Positions 18,053 through 27,583 of a stretch of DNA of 64,000 nt are shown piece by piece. Each line of letters begins with the position of its first letter. Position 1 is the stretch's first letter. The notes under the pieces are model-generated. The model searched no databases. It saw only the letters and a program-made list of their open reading frames with translations, and was not told the origin of the DNA. The stretch spans positions 3,036,001 through 3,100,000 of the forward strand of contig NZ_CP120416.1 in assembly GCF_032773895.1 (NCBI RefSeq), in the 5' to 3' direction. This DNA comes from Teredinibacter sp. KSP-S5-2. GTDB taxonomy: Bacteria; Pseudomonadota; Gammaproteobacteria; Pseudomonadales; Cellvibrionaceae. Position numbers and translations under genes: made by a program.

Positions 18053-18316
18053 AGTTTTGCCGCTTTGCCGGCATGCACCTTTTTGCCGATTAAAAAAACA
18101 TCACTACTGATAAAACAAAAGAAAGGACGAGGAAAAAATGTCAGCGTCTCATGATATGAGACAGCTGTAAGGAATAATGCTCTCCACAGCGTGACACCCC
18201 ACGCTGACTCATGCTCAGCTCAAGCATGCGCCGGCAAAAGCATCAGGGAAGGTGCTCATAAGCCAGAATAAAGGACAGGATTCACACCAAACAAACACAA
18301 GGAGTTATTTAAAAAT
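18053..18316. other. Intergenic region between fliE and a small secreted-protein gene, with two hairpins
   Basis: Two strong inverted repeats are visible: 18142-18167 (CAGC-GTCTCAT / ATGAGAC-GCTG arms) and 18187-18206 (CAGCGTG / CACGCTG). Neither is followed by a convincing T-run. A ten-codon open frame at 18138 overlaps the first hairpin and is probably meaningless. The plus-strand half is the leader of the gene at 18317. Confidence 0.4.
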
Positions 18317-18622
18317 ATGGCAACACCCGTAAAGCTCAAAAAGCGATGTATACAACTTGGACTCGCCGCCTGCACACTTGCAGCGTTAATTGAAGTCCAG
18401 GCGCAGGCACCAACACCCCAGGTGCAAGCACCGCCAAGGATAGGGATGACGGTGAAAGAAACCGCCACACAATTCGATGTAAAGGAGCTCACGCAAAAAG
18501 TGACAAACTGGAAGATGGAACTCAGCGAATTGAACGCGCCCAACCAATATCCCGCCCGGCTCATTGATCAATTGCCATACCGGGACAATAACAATAATAA
18601 AGTCCCCGACTCACTGGAGTGA
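18317..18622 (+). CDS. Small secreted protein of unknown function with an Asp/Asn-rich tail
   Basis: I do not recognise this 101-residue protein. It has a basic N-terminus and a hydrophobic segment (about 13-30) ending VQAQAP, consistent with a signal peptide cut near residue 30. The mature part is Pro/Gln-rich, then mildly amphipathic, and ends in DNNNNKVPDSLE, which resembles a single calcium-binding DxNxNxxPD repeat of the thrombospondin type 3 kind. AAGGAG lies 12 bases before the ATG, a longer spacing than usual. A rho-independent terminator follows, so it is probably a monocistronic gene. Confidence 0.65.
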   Translation: MATPVKLKKRCIQLGLAACTLAALIEVQAQAPTPQVQAPPRIGMTVKETATQFDVKELTQKVTNWKMELSELNAPNQYPARLIDQLPYRDNNNNKVPDSLE

Positions 18623-18684
18623 GAATGCAAGGAAGACTCAAGGAATAACCACGTTGTTTTTTTAATTATCCCCTTCTACCATTA

Positions 18685-18711
18685 GGCGCCCGGTACAGGC
18701 GCCATTTTTTT
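18685..18711 (+). terminator. Rho-independent terminator after the small secreted protein gene
   Basis: GGCGCC, a 7-nt loop and GGCGCC are followed by ATTTTTTT on the plus strand, 62 bases after the stop at 18622. Confidence 0.8.
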
Positions 18712-18784
18712 ACAAAGAGATAAGGTTACCTAAAACAAAAAATTATTAATCTACGACAAATCATACCCGCTTATACAATTAAAC

Positions 18785-19165
18785 ATGATTAACAACAAAT
18801 TCAGTCATCCTTACGACACCGTATTTTCTTCAACGTTAAGGTTTGCGGTTGAACTTATCGCCTGGATTAGCGGCCCATGGACTGTCAGTTATCTGTCCCA
18901 TTGGTTAATTATTCCCACCGCCATTATGTTAGTGATACTACCGGGTATTTTTTCAACACCCAATGATAAGAAAGTCATTCTAGTCCCTGTATCGGGGATA
19001 GTAAGGATTGTTATTGAAAGCCTACTCTATCTGATAGCAATTATTGCACCCTGGTTGGTATGGTCAAACATTTCCGCGGGTATTGCTTTTACAATTGTTA
19101 TCCTATCAATTTATTTGGGAACACCCCGCTTTAAATGGCTGTTAAAGGGAGCACCATACATTTAA
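18785..19165 (+). CDS. Small integral membrane protein (DUF2568/YrdB-like)
   Basis: A 126-residue protein with four predicted membrane helices and little soluble sequence. The spaced motifs LRFAVELIAW and VRIVIESLLY, with a short hydrophilic turn (FSTPNDKK) between halves, resemble the YrdB/DUF2568 family. No catalytic residues are visible and function is unknown. Flanking genes share no clear theme. The family match is from memory and is moderate. Confidence 0.6.
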   Translation: MINNKFSHPYDTVFSSTLRFAVELIAWISGPWTVSYLSHWLIIPTAIMLVILPGIFSTPNDKKVILVPVSGIVRIVIESLLYLIAIIAPWLVWSNISAGIAFTIVILSIYLGTPRFKWLLKGAPYI

Positions 19166-19419
19166 AAAGCTGTCCCGAGGTATCTTTCGTTCTAATAATG
19201 ATCACCGCATGGCACAACCGATAGATTAAACAAATCTGTAACAGTTCAGCTTAAATAAAATGCGCTTCGCTGGAGCAAATCGTGCAATCCTTCGTTGGTA
19301 AGGCCATATTCAAGCCGCTACAATAGCACCCTGTCTACTCGACTCACTATTTATCAACACCCAAATGTAAGGGGTTCACCATCCGACACGATCGTCCTGT
19401 CTACGCCGCATTTTATGCT

Positions 19420-20265
19420 TTGCTGGCGTGTTTCTTTTTTTCGATTATGGCCGCCTCCGTCCGTTACATCAGTACCGATTTACCCTTACCCGAACTGGCG
19501 TTTTTTCGCTCAGTCATACCTATGGCTATTGTTGGTATATTAATTCTGCAACAAAGAAAACCATTTTTCCCGTCACCTCGTAAGCCACTACTATTACGTG
19601 GCATATTGGGCACAGGTGGTTTGCTCTGTTTTTTTCACGCCACACAAAACCTCCCCATGTCCGTTTCAGGTATTTTGGTCTGGTGTACCCCAGCAGTTAC
19701 CTATGTAACTGCTCGACTGGCGTTGGGTGAAAAACTGGGGATTAAAACACTTCAATGGTTGTTGGTGGCAGCATTCGGCTTACTGCTAATTTTTTCTCCT
19801 GTCTGGTTCGCCGATATAAAAGACAACAATGCACTAGCCCAGGTTAACTTTGTTGATTTTTCTATTGGTTTAATGGGAACACTGTTTGCCGGAATGGTAT
19901 TTGTCACCATTCGTTCTGCCGCAGCCAACCACACGAACTACAGCATTGTGTTTTCTTTTAGTGTTACCGCCTCGATCATCACCGGTGCCTGGATGATGAC
20001 TTCCTTTGTTATGCCGAACCATAAGTTGTGGGGTATCTTGATTGTTATAGGAGTAACCGGCACACTTGCCCAGCTAGCCCTGACCGAGGCGTATCGTAAT
20101 GCACCCGCTGCGCTGGTCAGCTCTATGGGGTTAATGCAGGCACCTTTTGCCATCGCCTGGGGAGTATTTATGTTCGCAGAACAACTCACCGCATTGCATC
20201 TTATCGGTATTGTGTTAATGGGGATAGGCGTTGCACTGGCAAGTCGAGCACATGCCAGGGAATAG
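19420..20265 (+). CDS. EamA/DMT-family transporter
   Basis: A 10-helix drug/metabolite transporter with two EamA halves (about 1-135 and 150-280). The second half ends with the usual helix VLMGIGVALASRAH. The start is a problem: TTG 19420 is the first recognised initiator in frame, but it cuts the first helix short. The frame stays open to a TAG at 19369 and reads as plausible protein (IRHDRPVYAAFYALL). AAGGGG lies 6 nt before an ATC at 19381, so a rare ATC start or a sequence change from ATG is likely. The substrate is unknown. Confidence 0.85.
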   Translation: MLACFFFSIMAASVRYISTDLPLPELAFFRSVIPMAIVGILILQQRKPFFPSPRKPLLLRGILGTGGLLCFFHATQNLPMSVSGILVWCTPAVTYVTARLALGEKLGIKTLQWLLVAAFGLLLIFSPVWFADIKDNNALAQVNFVDFSIGLMGTLFAGMVFVTIRSAAANHTNYSIVFSFSVTASIITGAWMMTSFVMPNHKLWGILIVIGVTGTLAQLALTEAYRNAPAALVSSMGLMQAPFAIAWGVFMFAEQLTALHLIGIVLMGIGVALASRAHARE

Positions 20266-20304
20266 CACGAAAAATAAAGTAATCTAATAATTGTTGACTA
20301 ATAC

Positions 20305-21006
20305 ATGAATAAATCGATCAAACTTATTAGTGAAACATGGGTTTTCTACAAATCTTATTTTTATGGCATTTTTAGAGTGCTCGCACCTGTTTTTTTGCCA
20401 CTCACACTGATCGACACCCTGATTATCTACTGGCCGCCTTCATCAACGATTGTTCTCTGGAGCTTCTTAATTGCTAAACTGTTAGTTTACCCAAGCTATC
20501 AGGGAGCATTGATTTTTTACCTTGGTTCAATTATTTCAGGAAAGACACAAACTGTTTCTTCATGCTATGAATATGCAAAGCTCGCATATCCCAAACTTTT
20601 GACCGTATATTGTCTCTATTCTCTGGTGGTGTCGGCTGGATTTTTCCTTCTCATTATTCCCGGTTTAATTCTCGCCTCACGTCTTCTGATTGCCGATTTT
20701 ATGTGTGTATACGACGGTAAGGAAGGTACCGAAGCATTGAACTCCAGTATTGAAAAGACCAGAAGTTATCAATGGACCATCCTAATGGGAATATTAGTTC
20801 TTGCAATATTTATTGGAGTACCCGCCATTACAATAGAAGTATTATTGAAAAAGATAAACTTATTAGTTTTTCCGACTGAACTAATACTCAATATTGCTAT
20901 AGCATTTTTAACACCGCTATTTACTGTTTTCGGTTTTCGAATATACACCTATCAACTATCGGTAGAAAACAGAGAATTAGGTACACCAAAATGGAATCAT
21001 AGATAG
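20305..21006 (+). CDS. Multi-pass membrane protein, YciC/UPF0259-like
   Basis: A 233-residue protein with about six predicted membrane helices. The central part, LLIIPGLILASRLLIADFM followed by EGTEALNSSIEKTRSY, matches the pattern of YciC-like proteins, whose function is unknown. No obvious Shine-Dalgarno precedes the ATG. It starts 39 bases after the transporter stop on the same strand and may be cotranscribed with it and the following cupin gene. Confidence 0.65.
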   Translation: MNKSIKLISETWVFYKSYFYGIFRVLAPVFLPLTLIDTLIIYWPPSSTIVLWSFLIAKLLVYPSYQGALIFYLGSIISGKTQTVSSCYEYAKLAYPKLLTVYCLYSLVVSAGFFLLIIPGLILASRLLIADFMCVYDGKEGTEALNSSIEKTRSYQWTILMGILVLAIFIGVPAITIEVLLKKINLLVFPTELILNIAIAFLTPLFTVFGFRIYTYQLSVENRELGTPKWNHR

Positions 21007-21019
21007 CGAAAACTCTCAG

Positions 21020-21517
21020 ATGAAGGAGTATAGTGTAGAAAAATATATTGTTACCCACCAGGAAATTGAAAAGTTTGAAGGTTTACACAAAACACATTTC
21101 CTCAACACAAATGCCCAACGGTTAAACAAGTCCTTAGGCGACTTAACCGGTTTATCCCATATCGGCTTTCACCTTATTGAAGTACAACCCGGTCGAGAAA
21201 CCACCGAATTTCATGTTCATTATCACGAGGAAGAGTGTGTTTATATTCTGCAAGGTACTGCTGAAGCCCTGATTGGGGATGAAAAACATCAGGTTAGTGC
21301 CGGAGATTTTATCGGTTACCGAGCCGGAGGATTGGCACACAGTTTGAAGAATACCGGTTCGGAAGTATTAAAGTGCATTGTTGTCGGTCAACGTTCTGAA
21401 CATGATGTTGCGGATTACCCTAAGTTAGGCAAACGTATCTACCGCCATAGAGATTTACCCTGGAACCTGGTAGATCTGGATGACATAAAAACACCAACAG
21501 CGGGAAAAAAGATATAA
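21020..21517 (+). CDS. Cupin-domain protein
   Basis: A 165-residue protein with one conserved-barrel cupin domain (about 50-125). Motif 1 is EFHVHYHEEECVYILQG, giving His/His/Glu metal ligands, and motif 2 is AHSLKNTG with the last His. Such proteins bind a metal and range from isomerases to sensors; no substrate can be assigned. It starts 13 bases after the upstream membrane protein and 22 bases before a small membrane protein, suggesting an operon. Confidence 0.8.
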   Translation: MKEYSVEKYIVTHQEIEKFEGLHKTHFLNTNAQRLNKSLGDLTGLSHIGFHLIEVQPGRETTEFHVHYHEEECVYILQGTAEALIGDEKHQVSAGDFIGYRAGGLAHSLKNTGSEVLKCIVVGQRSEHDVADYPKLGKRIYRHRDLPWNLVDLDDIKTPTAGKKI

Positions 21518-21542
21518 CGCACACGTAAAGGAGAATATATTG

Positions 21543-21809
21543 ATGAACGAAAAGCAATTAGCACTATGGGAAAAAGAGCGTACTCGAGGTAAATGGCATT
21601 TTATATTCGTAAGAGGTGTTTTATCCTGGGGACTGCCTATGTTGGTGGCAATGGCATTTGTCAACCGCCCTTTTGCTGAAGGCCTCACCTCTTCCAGAGC
21701 AATCATTCACTGTGTTATTTGGCCAATTGGAGGAATCTTATTTGGTGTCACGCTCTGGTTTGTCCAGGAAAAACGGTACCGAAAAGAAATGGAAAAGAAA
21801 AACAGCTAA
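21543..21809 (+). CDS. Small two-helix membrane protein of unknown function
   Basis: An 88-residue protein with two predicted membrane helices (about 19-36 and 50-70) between charged ends (WEKERTRGKWHF, and a Lys/Glu-rich C-terminus). ATG 21543 is preceded by AAGGAG at good spacing; the TTG just before it is unlikely to be used. It resembles widespread small hypothetical proteins with a WxxxR..KW start, and no function is known. Confidence 0.6.
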   Translation: MNEKQLALWEKERTRGKWHFIFVRGVLSWGLPMLVAMAFVNRPFAEGLTSSRAIIHCVIWPIGGILFGVTLWFVQEKRYRKEMEKKNS

Positions 21810-21900
21810 CCTCGATTTTCATCACCCAACCTTATCACAAAATTCGATATGCTGTTTGACGAACACGACACGGATTAAACCACCCCATTAGGCTTAAAAA

Positions 21901-22254
21901 ATGAACATTGACGCACAAAATTTTGCCCAGGAATGGGTAGCAGCATGGAACTCCCATGATTTGGAGAAAATACTTCACCACTACTCGGATGATTTTTCCA
22001 TCACAACACCAATGATAAAAATCGCCATGGGTGTAGAGACAGGCACGTTATCAGGAAAAGAGAATATCCGCGAATATTGGGCAGCGGCTTTAAAGAAAAT
22101 ACCGGACCTGCATTTCAAATTGGTGGATGTGACGACCAGCGTCGATTCGATTGCGCTTTATTACCACTCAGTAATGAATAAAATGGCCATCGAAGTGATG
22201 TTTTTTAATGCCGAAGGCAAGGTCAACCAAGTGATTGCTCATTACACCGATTAA
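21901..22254 (+). CDS. SnoaL-like / NTF2-fold protein
   Basis: A 117-residue alpha+beta protein starting with the helix QEWVAAWNSHDLEKILHHYSDDF, the hallmark of SnoaL-like polyketide-cyclase-fold proteins. These small cone-shaped domains bind hydrophobic ligands or act as isomerases. GKENIREYWAAALKKIPDLHF is the second conserved block. Length is typical. No pathway genes are near, so the substrate is unknown. Confidence 0.8.
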   Translation: MNIDAQNFAQEWVAAWNSHDLEKILHHYSDDFSITTPMIKIAMGVETGTLSGKENIREYWAAALKKIPDLHFKLVDVTTSVDSIALYYHSVMNKMAIEVMFFNAEGKVNQVIAHYTD

Positions 22255-22281
22255 GCTTATCGATGATGGTTTCGTTTTGAT

Positions 22282-23055
22282 CTAATCCCTCATGGAAGTC
22301 ATGGGGGTAACATCATACTCTTGAAGAATTCGCTGATGGCTGCCATCTATTTTTATATCGGCCAACGCTTTTTGCCATTGGTCAACCATGTCGTGTTCAA
22401 GATCCAAGGAACCAACCAAATACATATCGATATCCATATCATCAGCCACAATGGTGACGTCACTTTGCTTTATATTCATAAGACGAAGCTGATCGTGCAC
22501 CATTAACGCAGTTGAAAACCAGACATCAATGCGTTTTGCCAAGAGTTTTTTGGTATTGGTCTCTTCGCCCACCACAGATTCAATATGATTAAACTTCAGT
22601 TGCTTTAATCGGGTCTCGGTTGAGGCTCCACGCGTGACACCCACTCGCAGCGAACGCAGACGATCCAGTGAGTATTCGCCATTCACCCTTGAGGTGAGCA
22701 TCGCAAACACGAACTTATCTTCGACTATTGGTCCAATCCAGTGATAATGCTCCTCTCGAACCTCTGTTCTCGCCAAGGGATAAGTAAATTGGTAATACTC
22801 AGAGCTGACAATTGCACGCTTCCAAGGCTGGATATCGATAGTGTGGGAATAGCCAACCCGCTTCATGATTTCACGGACGATGTCTGTCGCCACGCCGGTT
22901 AGCTCACCTGACTGGGTAAAAGAGTAAGGCGGCAGTTCACCAGTCACAACAGGAATATTTTGTGCGTAAGGCTTATCACCCAGAAATAAGATCAGGCATG
23001 CCAGACAAGTGATGCACTGTCTTTTGAAACAGGTCACCGTAGTAATTTCTCTCAT
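22282..23055 (-). CDS. Periplasmic substrate-binding-like protein (SBP family 3)
   Basis: A secreted protein of the amino-acid-type solute-binding family. After a signal peptide (ACLILFLGDKPYA) the sequence PPYSFTQSGELTGVATDIV is the classic SBP-3 start, with RVGVTRGAS in the second half. No ABC permease or ATPase gene is near, as in orphan SBP-3 proteins common in marine gammaproteobacteria. ATG 23055 (MREITT) is preferred over a TTG seven codons earlier. The ligand is unknown. Confidence 0.8.
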   Translation of the reverse strand: MREITTVTCFKRQCITCLACLILFLGDKPYAQNIPVVTGELPPYSFTQSGELTGVATDIVREIMKRVGYSHTIDIQPWKRAIVSSEYYQFTYPLARTEVREEHYHWIGPIVEDKFVFAMLTSRVNGEYSLDRLRSLRVGVTRGASTETRLKQLKFNHIESVVGEETNTKKLLAKRIDVWFSTALMVHDQLRLMNIKQSDVTIVADDMDIDMYLVGSLDLEHDMVDQWQKALADIKIDGSHQRILQEYDVTPMTSMRD

Positions 23056-23134
23056 TTTCCCGTTTACAGAAAACAACCCGCTACCCCAGTACGTATGATT
23101 TCCAGCATATGAGAGTATAGACGTTCCCGTCCTA

Positions 23135-24589
23135 TCAAAAGCGCCAGAAGCGCGGAAGGAACAATGCTAATACCGTGAGGTATTCCAAGCGACCCAGGAT
23201 CATAGCTCCGGACAATACCCAAGTACCGAAGTCATTCACCGGCTGAAAGTTTGAACCCAACTCCCCAAAAGCCGGACCCAATACATTTAGACAGGCAGCA
23301 GTGGCAGTAAACGATGACCAGAACTCCAGCCCCGTCATCATCAACAACAAGGTGACAAATAAACTGCTCAGCACCACAAAGAACATAAATGCCGTGGTGG
23401 CACTCATGACGGAGTCATCGACGGAGTTACCATGGTATTTAATTCGCAGTACCGCGTTAGGATTAACCAAACGCTTCATTTCCAGGTTAATGATCTTGAA
23501 CGTCAGAATATTGCGGATAAATTTGTTTCCACCTGCCGTTGAACCTGCACAGCCCCCCAGATAACCAGACACCACGAGCAAAAATGCCGTGACATGGGGC
23601 CACTCAGTAAAGCTGTCCGCGGCATAGCCGGTACTGGTAATAAAAGAAACAAGGTGAAAACAAGCTTCATTAAAGGTGGTCCAGGGATCCTGATAGCGAT
23701 GATCCCAATAGAGAAAGACAGCAATTAAAGCCGATATCGCCAGGATAACCAGAATAAAGGTACGTGTTTCCTCATCTTCCCAATATTCAGAAAAATTCCA
23801 GTTCCGCCATACGCGAAAATGCAGAGCAAAACTCATTGCACCCAGCACCATGAAAATATCCGAGACCACGAGCATCGCCTGGCTGTCAAAGTAGCCCATA
23901 CTGGCGTCGTGGGTGGAAAACCCGCCGGTGGAAACCGTGGTAAAACTATGCCCAATCGCATCAAACGCGCTCATGCCGCAGACGTAGTAACTCAAGGCAC
24001 ACAAGCCGGTGATCGCGAAATATACCCCCCACAAATAGTGGGTTGTATTGGCCACCCGAGGTGAAAGTTTTTCGTCTTTTATCGGACCTGGCGTTTCTGC
24101 TTTGAGTAGCTTCATACCACCAATGTTCAACATGGGCAGCACGGCAACAACAAAGATCACAATGCCCAGGCCACCCAGCCATTGCAGGAACTGGCGATAC
24201 ATAAGAAAGGTAGGAGCCATCGAATCCAGGTTGGACAGTATCGTAGCACCCGTGGTGGTCAAAGCACTGATCGATTCAAACACCGCATCCGTAAAACTAA
24301 CGTGGGTGATCAACATAATGGGAATACCGCCGACCACCCCCATGACAAACCAGGTTAACGCAGCGTAGGCTAATGCTTCCCGGGCACGAATTTCGGTGAC
24401 TGAGATTTTGTTTTTTAGTGCAAATAAGCTGAGGGCACAGACGAGCGCTGCCAAAGCAGGAGTAAGGAACTCGACACCAACCTGATCGTGAAAAACTGTG
24501 AGCGACAAAACACCAAACACTAGCTGCACGCCTCCCATCAACGCAATAGGAAAAGCAAGCAGGTATGAGGTGATTTTTCGATTGATCAC
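23135..24589 (-). CDS. trkH: TrkH-type potassium uptake channel subunit
   Basis: TrkH/TrkI is the membrane pore of the Trk potassium system and works with cytosolic TrkA. The protein has 10-12 membrane helices and the four selectivity-filter repeats, seen as ALTTTGATI, TTVSTGGFST, SFITSTGYAA and NVLGPAFGEL. GCAGSTAGGNKFIR is also characteristic. Length about 485 aa is typical. The true start is uncertain: no ATG exists before the first helix, and GTG 24589 (MINRKITSY) was chosen over a TTG 13 codons upstream. trkA is not next to it. Confidence 0.92.
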   Translation of the reverse strand: MINRKITSYLLAFPIALMGGVQLVFGVLSLTVFHDQVGVEFLTPALAALVCALSLFALKNKISVTEIRAREALAYAALTWFVMGVVGGIPIMLITHVSFTDAVFESISALTTTGATILSNLDSMAPTFLMYRQFLQWLGGLGIVIFVVAVLPMLNIGGMKLLKAETPGPIKDEKLSPRVANTTHYLWGVYFAITGLCALSYYVCGMSAFDAIGHSFTTVSTGGFSTHDASMGYFDSQAMLVVSDIFMVLGAMSFALHFRVWRNWNFSEYWEDEETRTFILVILAISALIAVFLYWDHRYQDPWTTFNEACFHLVSFITSTGYAADSFTEWPHVTAFLLVVSGYLGGCAGSTAGGNKFIRNILTFKIINLEMKRLVNPNAVLRIKYHGNSVDDSVMSATTAFMFFVVLSSLFVTLLLMMTGLEFWSSFTATAACLNVLGPAFGELGSNFQPVNDFGTWVLSGAMILGRLEYLTVLALFLPRFWRF

Positions 24590-24978
24590 AGGCAGACCAC
24601 AGGTAGGAACAACACCCCTGTCAAACAATCACAGGGCCTTCATATCATACTAGATGATATTCAGCGCGATTATCTAAATTTTGGTTACCGCAAGCAAGTG
24701 CTTACTGGGAGCGACTTGATCCTGATCTAGCAATATCCATCCGGCGAAAGTCCCTATTTTCCTAAGTGAAATTCCCTGTTGCCGGATGTCATCAGATACC
24801 CTCTTTCCACTCTGAGCGAAACTCTTGGACTGAGTTTTTAATATGCAGCTCAGTGATATTTATTACAAAAGTGAGACCTCCCCGATCATCTACACCTAAA
24901 CCAAAATAAACATTCTCCCAAGTTAGAAATCCCCTCAGTTAAGACCACTCTTTTGTTGCGGCTTAGCCCAATGATCAA
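24590..24978. other. Intergenic region between trkH and the TonB receptor
   Basis: This holds the trkH promoter side and the 3' end of the TonB receptor transcript. A weak inverted repeat (AAACTC/GAGTTT, 24819-24837) is followed by Ts on the plus strand, but no plus-strand gene precedes it. No open frame here looks real. Confidence 0.4.
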
Positions 24979-27084
24979 TTAAAAACCAAGCTCTACTCCA
25001 AGGGATACCGCTGGCACTTCATTTCGAAATTGTCCCATCTGGTAATATCGGTTGCGCTTGTTGAGGTCCTTATCTATTAAACCGAGCAAATTGTAGAATT
25101 TTATTTTGGCTGTTGCCCTTTCATTGATTACGTAATCCAAACCGGTATGTAAATACGCAGACGCACCAAATGCTTTTGTTCTGCCATCACTGATAGTTCG
25201 ACCGCTGATTCCACCTCTGCCGAGATTATCGACATTATATTGAGCGTAGTCTTCAGCGCCGGGAAATCCCCAAAACACCTGTAAAGAAGTATTTACTTTT
25301 GTTTTGTTGGTTAAACGCCATAACCAATGCAGCTTGGTAATATGAGGAGACCAGTTATGGAAGTCATTTCCATATCCATAGGGTTCAGTGCTGATGGCCT
25401 GATCAATTAACGTATTATCTAGCAGATTGAAACTTTGTAATTGCGTATAACTGTGAAACAAACCCAGGTCATGATTTTCATCACTGTAATTTAGCTCCAG
25501 CTCAAGGCCGTATGCATCAATGGTTCCAATAGGAGATTCCCTTAAGGTCGCCCGCGTCCATGCAATAATGTCATAGGTATAATAGAAAACGGTGTAACCA
25601 GTTTTTAATGGTTTACTGAAATTATATTCATGCTTTAACTCTAAAGATTTAATTTCTTCTTTTTCGGCATTATCAACAGCATCGGAACGGATCAGCGCCT
25701 CTAAAGGTTCATCATCTATTTTTCTAACGGATTCATTATAGATAAGTTTAACCGACTGCTTTTTGGACGGAGACCAGATTACCGCCGCCTTTGGCGAAAA
25801 TAACCAGTTACTCCAAGTATGCTTATCCCCTCGACCACCGACGAAAACAGACCACTTATCACTAGCTCGCCATTGATACTCACCAACCAGACTATAAGTA
25901 TCTGTAGTCCACGGATCCCGTTTTGGGCCATTCACAGAAGCATGACTAAAATCTGTTGCAATGCCTAAGCTATCGCGGGCAAAATCTTCTCTGGAATATT
26001 CCCCACCAAGGGCCAAACTGTGTTCAATGACCGGCGTCCATTGCGCGAGCATTTTCAACTTAAACTCTTCTTCGGAAAAAGAAAAATGGGGAATATCACC
26101 GGTTACCGAACGCTCCACATGGGTAGAATCCCATCCAGCACTTAACTCGAGTGAGAGCTCGTCAGACATTTTATGTTCGTAATCTGCCTGCGTTGTTAAT
26201 TGTTGGTAATGCTGCCAGTGATCCAACTCGAAGAAATAAGGGTTTCTATAACGGACTCCACCACGTGTATAACGGGAAAAAAAACTAAAATCTCCTTTAT
26301 CGTAATCCAGATGAAACTTATGTCTGGCGAAGTCTGATCCATGGTAATTGGGCAAATCATCAAAATAACCCGCAGACCAAGTGGTGCCGTTGTTATAGCT
26401 TCCCGCTTTGCTGATGTAACCTTCGGATAAATCCCCTTGTGCACCAGTATAATCATCAACACCGTAATAAACATATATTCCGTGGTCACTGCCAAAATCA
26501 TGTCCATATCGCATTTCCAACGCAGTAAATTCTTCTTCAAAACCTCTCCTTAGGTTTATATCAGCACCCTTATATACCCTCGAATCCTGTGTATGAATAT
26601 CAATAACACCCGCTAACGCACCTGGACCATATAACGCTGAACCGGGTCCGGTAATGACGTTAATATGATCAATATCGCCCAGCATAGACATAAATCGCTC
26701 GGTGAATGCACCGAATACACTTTTGTGATTCATCAATCGACCATTGACCAATAACAAAATTTTATTATCCAGGTCAGAAATAATTCCACGTAAGCCAATA
26801 TGCTGTCCCGAACCATGATGCTGAAGTGTCAGTAGGTTTGGGACATAGTATTCGAGCAACTCATCCAAACTTCTCGCACCAGATGCATCAATCATTTCTC
26901 GGTCTATAGTTGTTATGGTTGCAGGTATTTTTTCCTCTTCTGTTGCGGTTAAAGCACCGGAGGAAATAATTCGAATTTTGGCAAGCTCTGCCAGAGTCAT
27001 GGAGAATAGCTGTTCATCTTGAGCATGAACAATAGACGAGTAAGGAATCACAAATAGCAGACTGATAAAACACAGCTTAAACAT
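24979..27084 (-). CDS. TonB-dependent outer-membrane receptor
   Basis: A 701-residue outer-membrane receptor with a signal peptide (MFKLCFISLLFVIPYSSIVHA), a plug domain (about 45-170, with IPATITTIDREMIDASGARSL and GPGSALYGPGALAGVI) and a beta barrel ending in an aromatic-final strand, SLGVELGF. ATG 27084 is chosen because GGAGTGTCTCT precedes it; the frame is open upstream. No siderophore or sugar genes are adjacent. The plug wording resembles colicin-I/BtuB-type receptors. Substrate unknown. Confidence 0.9.
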   Translation of the reverse strand: MFKLCFISLLFVIPYSSIVHAQDEQLFSMTLAELAKIRIISSGALTATEEEKIPATITTIDREMIDASGARSLDELLEYYVPNLLTLQHHGSGQHIGLRGIISDLDNKILLLVNGRLMNHKSVFGAFTERFMSMLGDIDHINVITGPGSALYGPGALAGVIDIHTQDSRVYKGADINLRRGFEEEFTALEMRYGHDFGSDHGIYVYYGVDDYTGAQGDLSEGYISKAGSYNNGTTWSAGYFDDLPNYHGSDFARHKFHLDYDKGDFSFFSRYTRGGVRYRNPYFFELDHWQHYQQLTTQADYEHKMSDELSLELSAGWDSTHVERSVTGDIPHFSFSEEEFKLKMLAQWTPVIEHSLALGGEYSREDFARDSLGIATDFSHASVNGPKRDPWTTDTYSLVGEYQWRASDKWSVFVGGRGDKHTWSNWLFSPKAAVIWSPSKKQSVKLIYNESVRKIDDEPLEALIRSDAVDNAEKEEIKSLELKHEYNFSKPLKTGYTVFYYTYDIIAWTRATLRESPIGTIDAYGLELELNYSDENHDLGLFHSYTQLQSFNLLDNTLIDQAISTEPYGYGNDFHNWSPHITKLHWLWRLTNKTKVNTSLQVFWGFPGAEDYAQYNVDNLGRGGISGRTISDGRTKAFGASAYLHTGLDYVINERATAKIKFYNLLGLIDKDLNKRNRYYQMGQFRNEVPAVSLGVELGF

Positions 27085-27583
27085 AGAGACACTCCTGCAC
27101 CCGATTACATATTTACCACAGAGTTCCCTATCTAACTGCCGAAACCACACTATTAACTATATAACACCAAATTCCGGTTTTTAGGCCAATTTAACAGCAT
27201 TTTTTTATTACAAACCAAGTCAGTTATAACCAACAAGGTATTAACAATAACAACCACACGACCAAAATAGTTTTTATAAAGGGTTTTTATCATGCGATAA
27301 ATGTATAACCAAAAATCAAAAACAGCGTAAATCACCCCAACATCCAGACATATTAAATACTGTTTAACAGTAATTAAACGGTCTCAATTACCCAACAAAC
27401 AAGCATTAAACCATGATAGATCATTCGTTACATACACCGGAGAAAAGCCGACAAACTGTCATCCCAATGTAATAATTCACTAGAAATAAATATTGGCAGC
27501 CTGGTATCCTCACACAAAAGATATGAATACGATGACCTATGGGGCTAATTTAAGTTAAAAGCAAAAAGAAGGATAAGATACCA
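27085..27583. other. AT-rich divergent intergenic region
   Basis: This 499-base stretch separates the minus-strand TonB receptor from the plus-strand gene at 27584. It must hold both promoters. I see no strong hairpin, no convincing Fur-box palindrome and no credible open frame. Confidence 0.4.
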
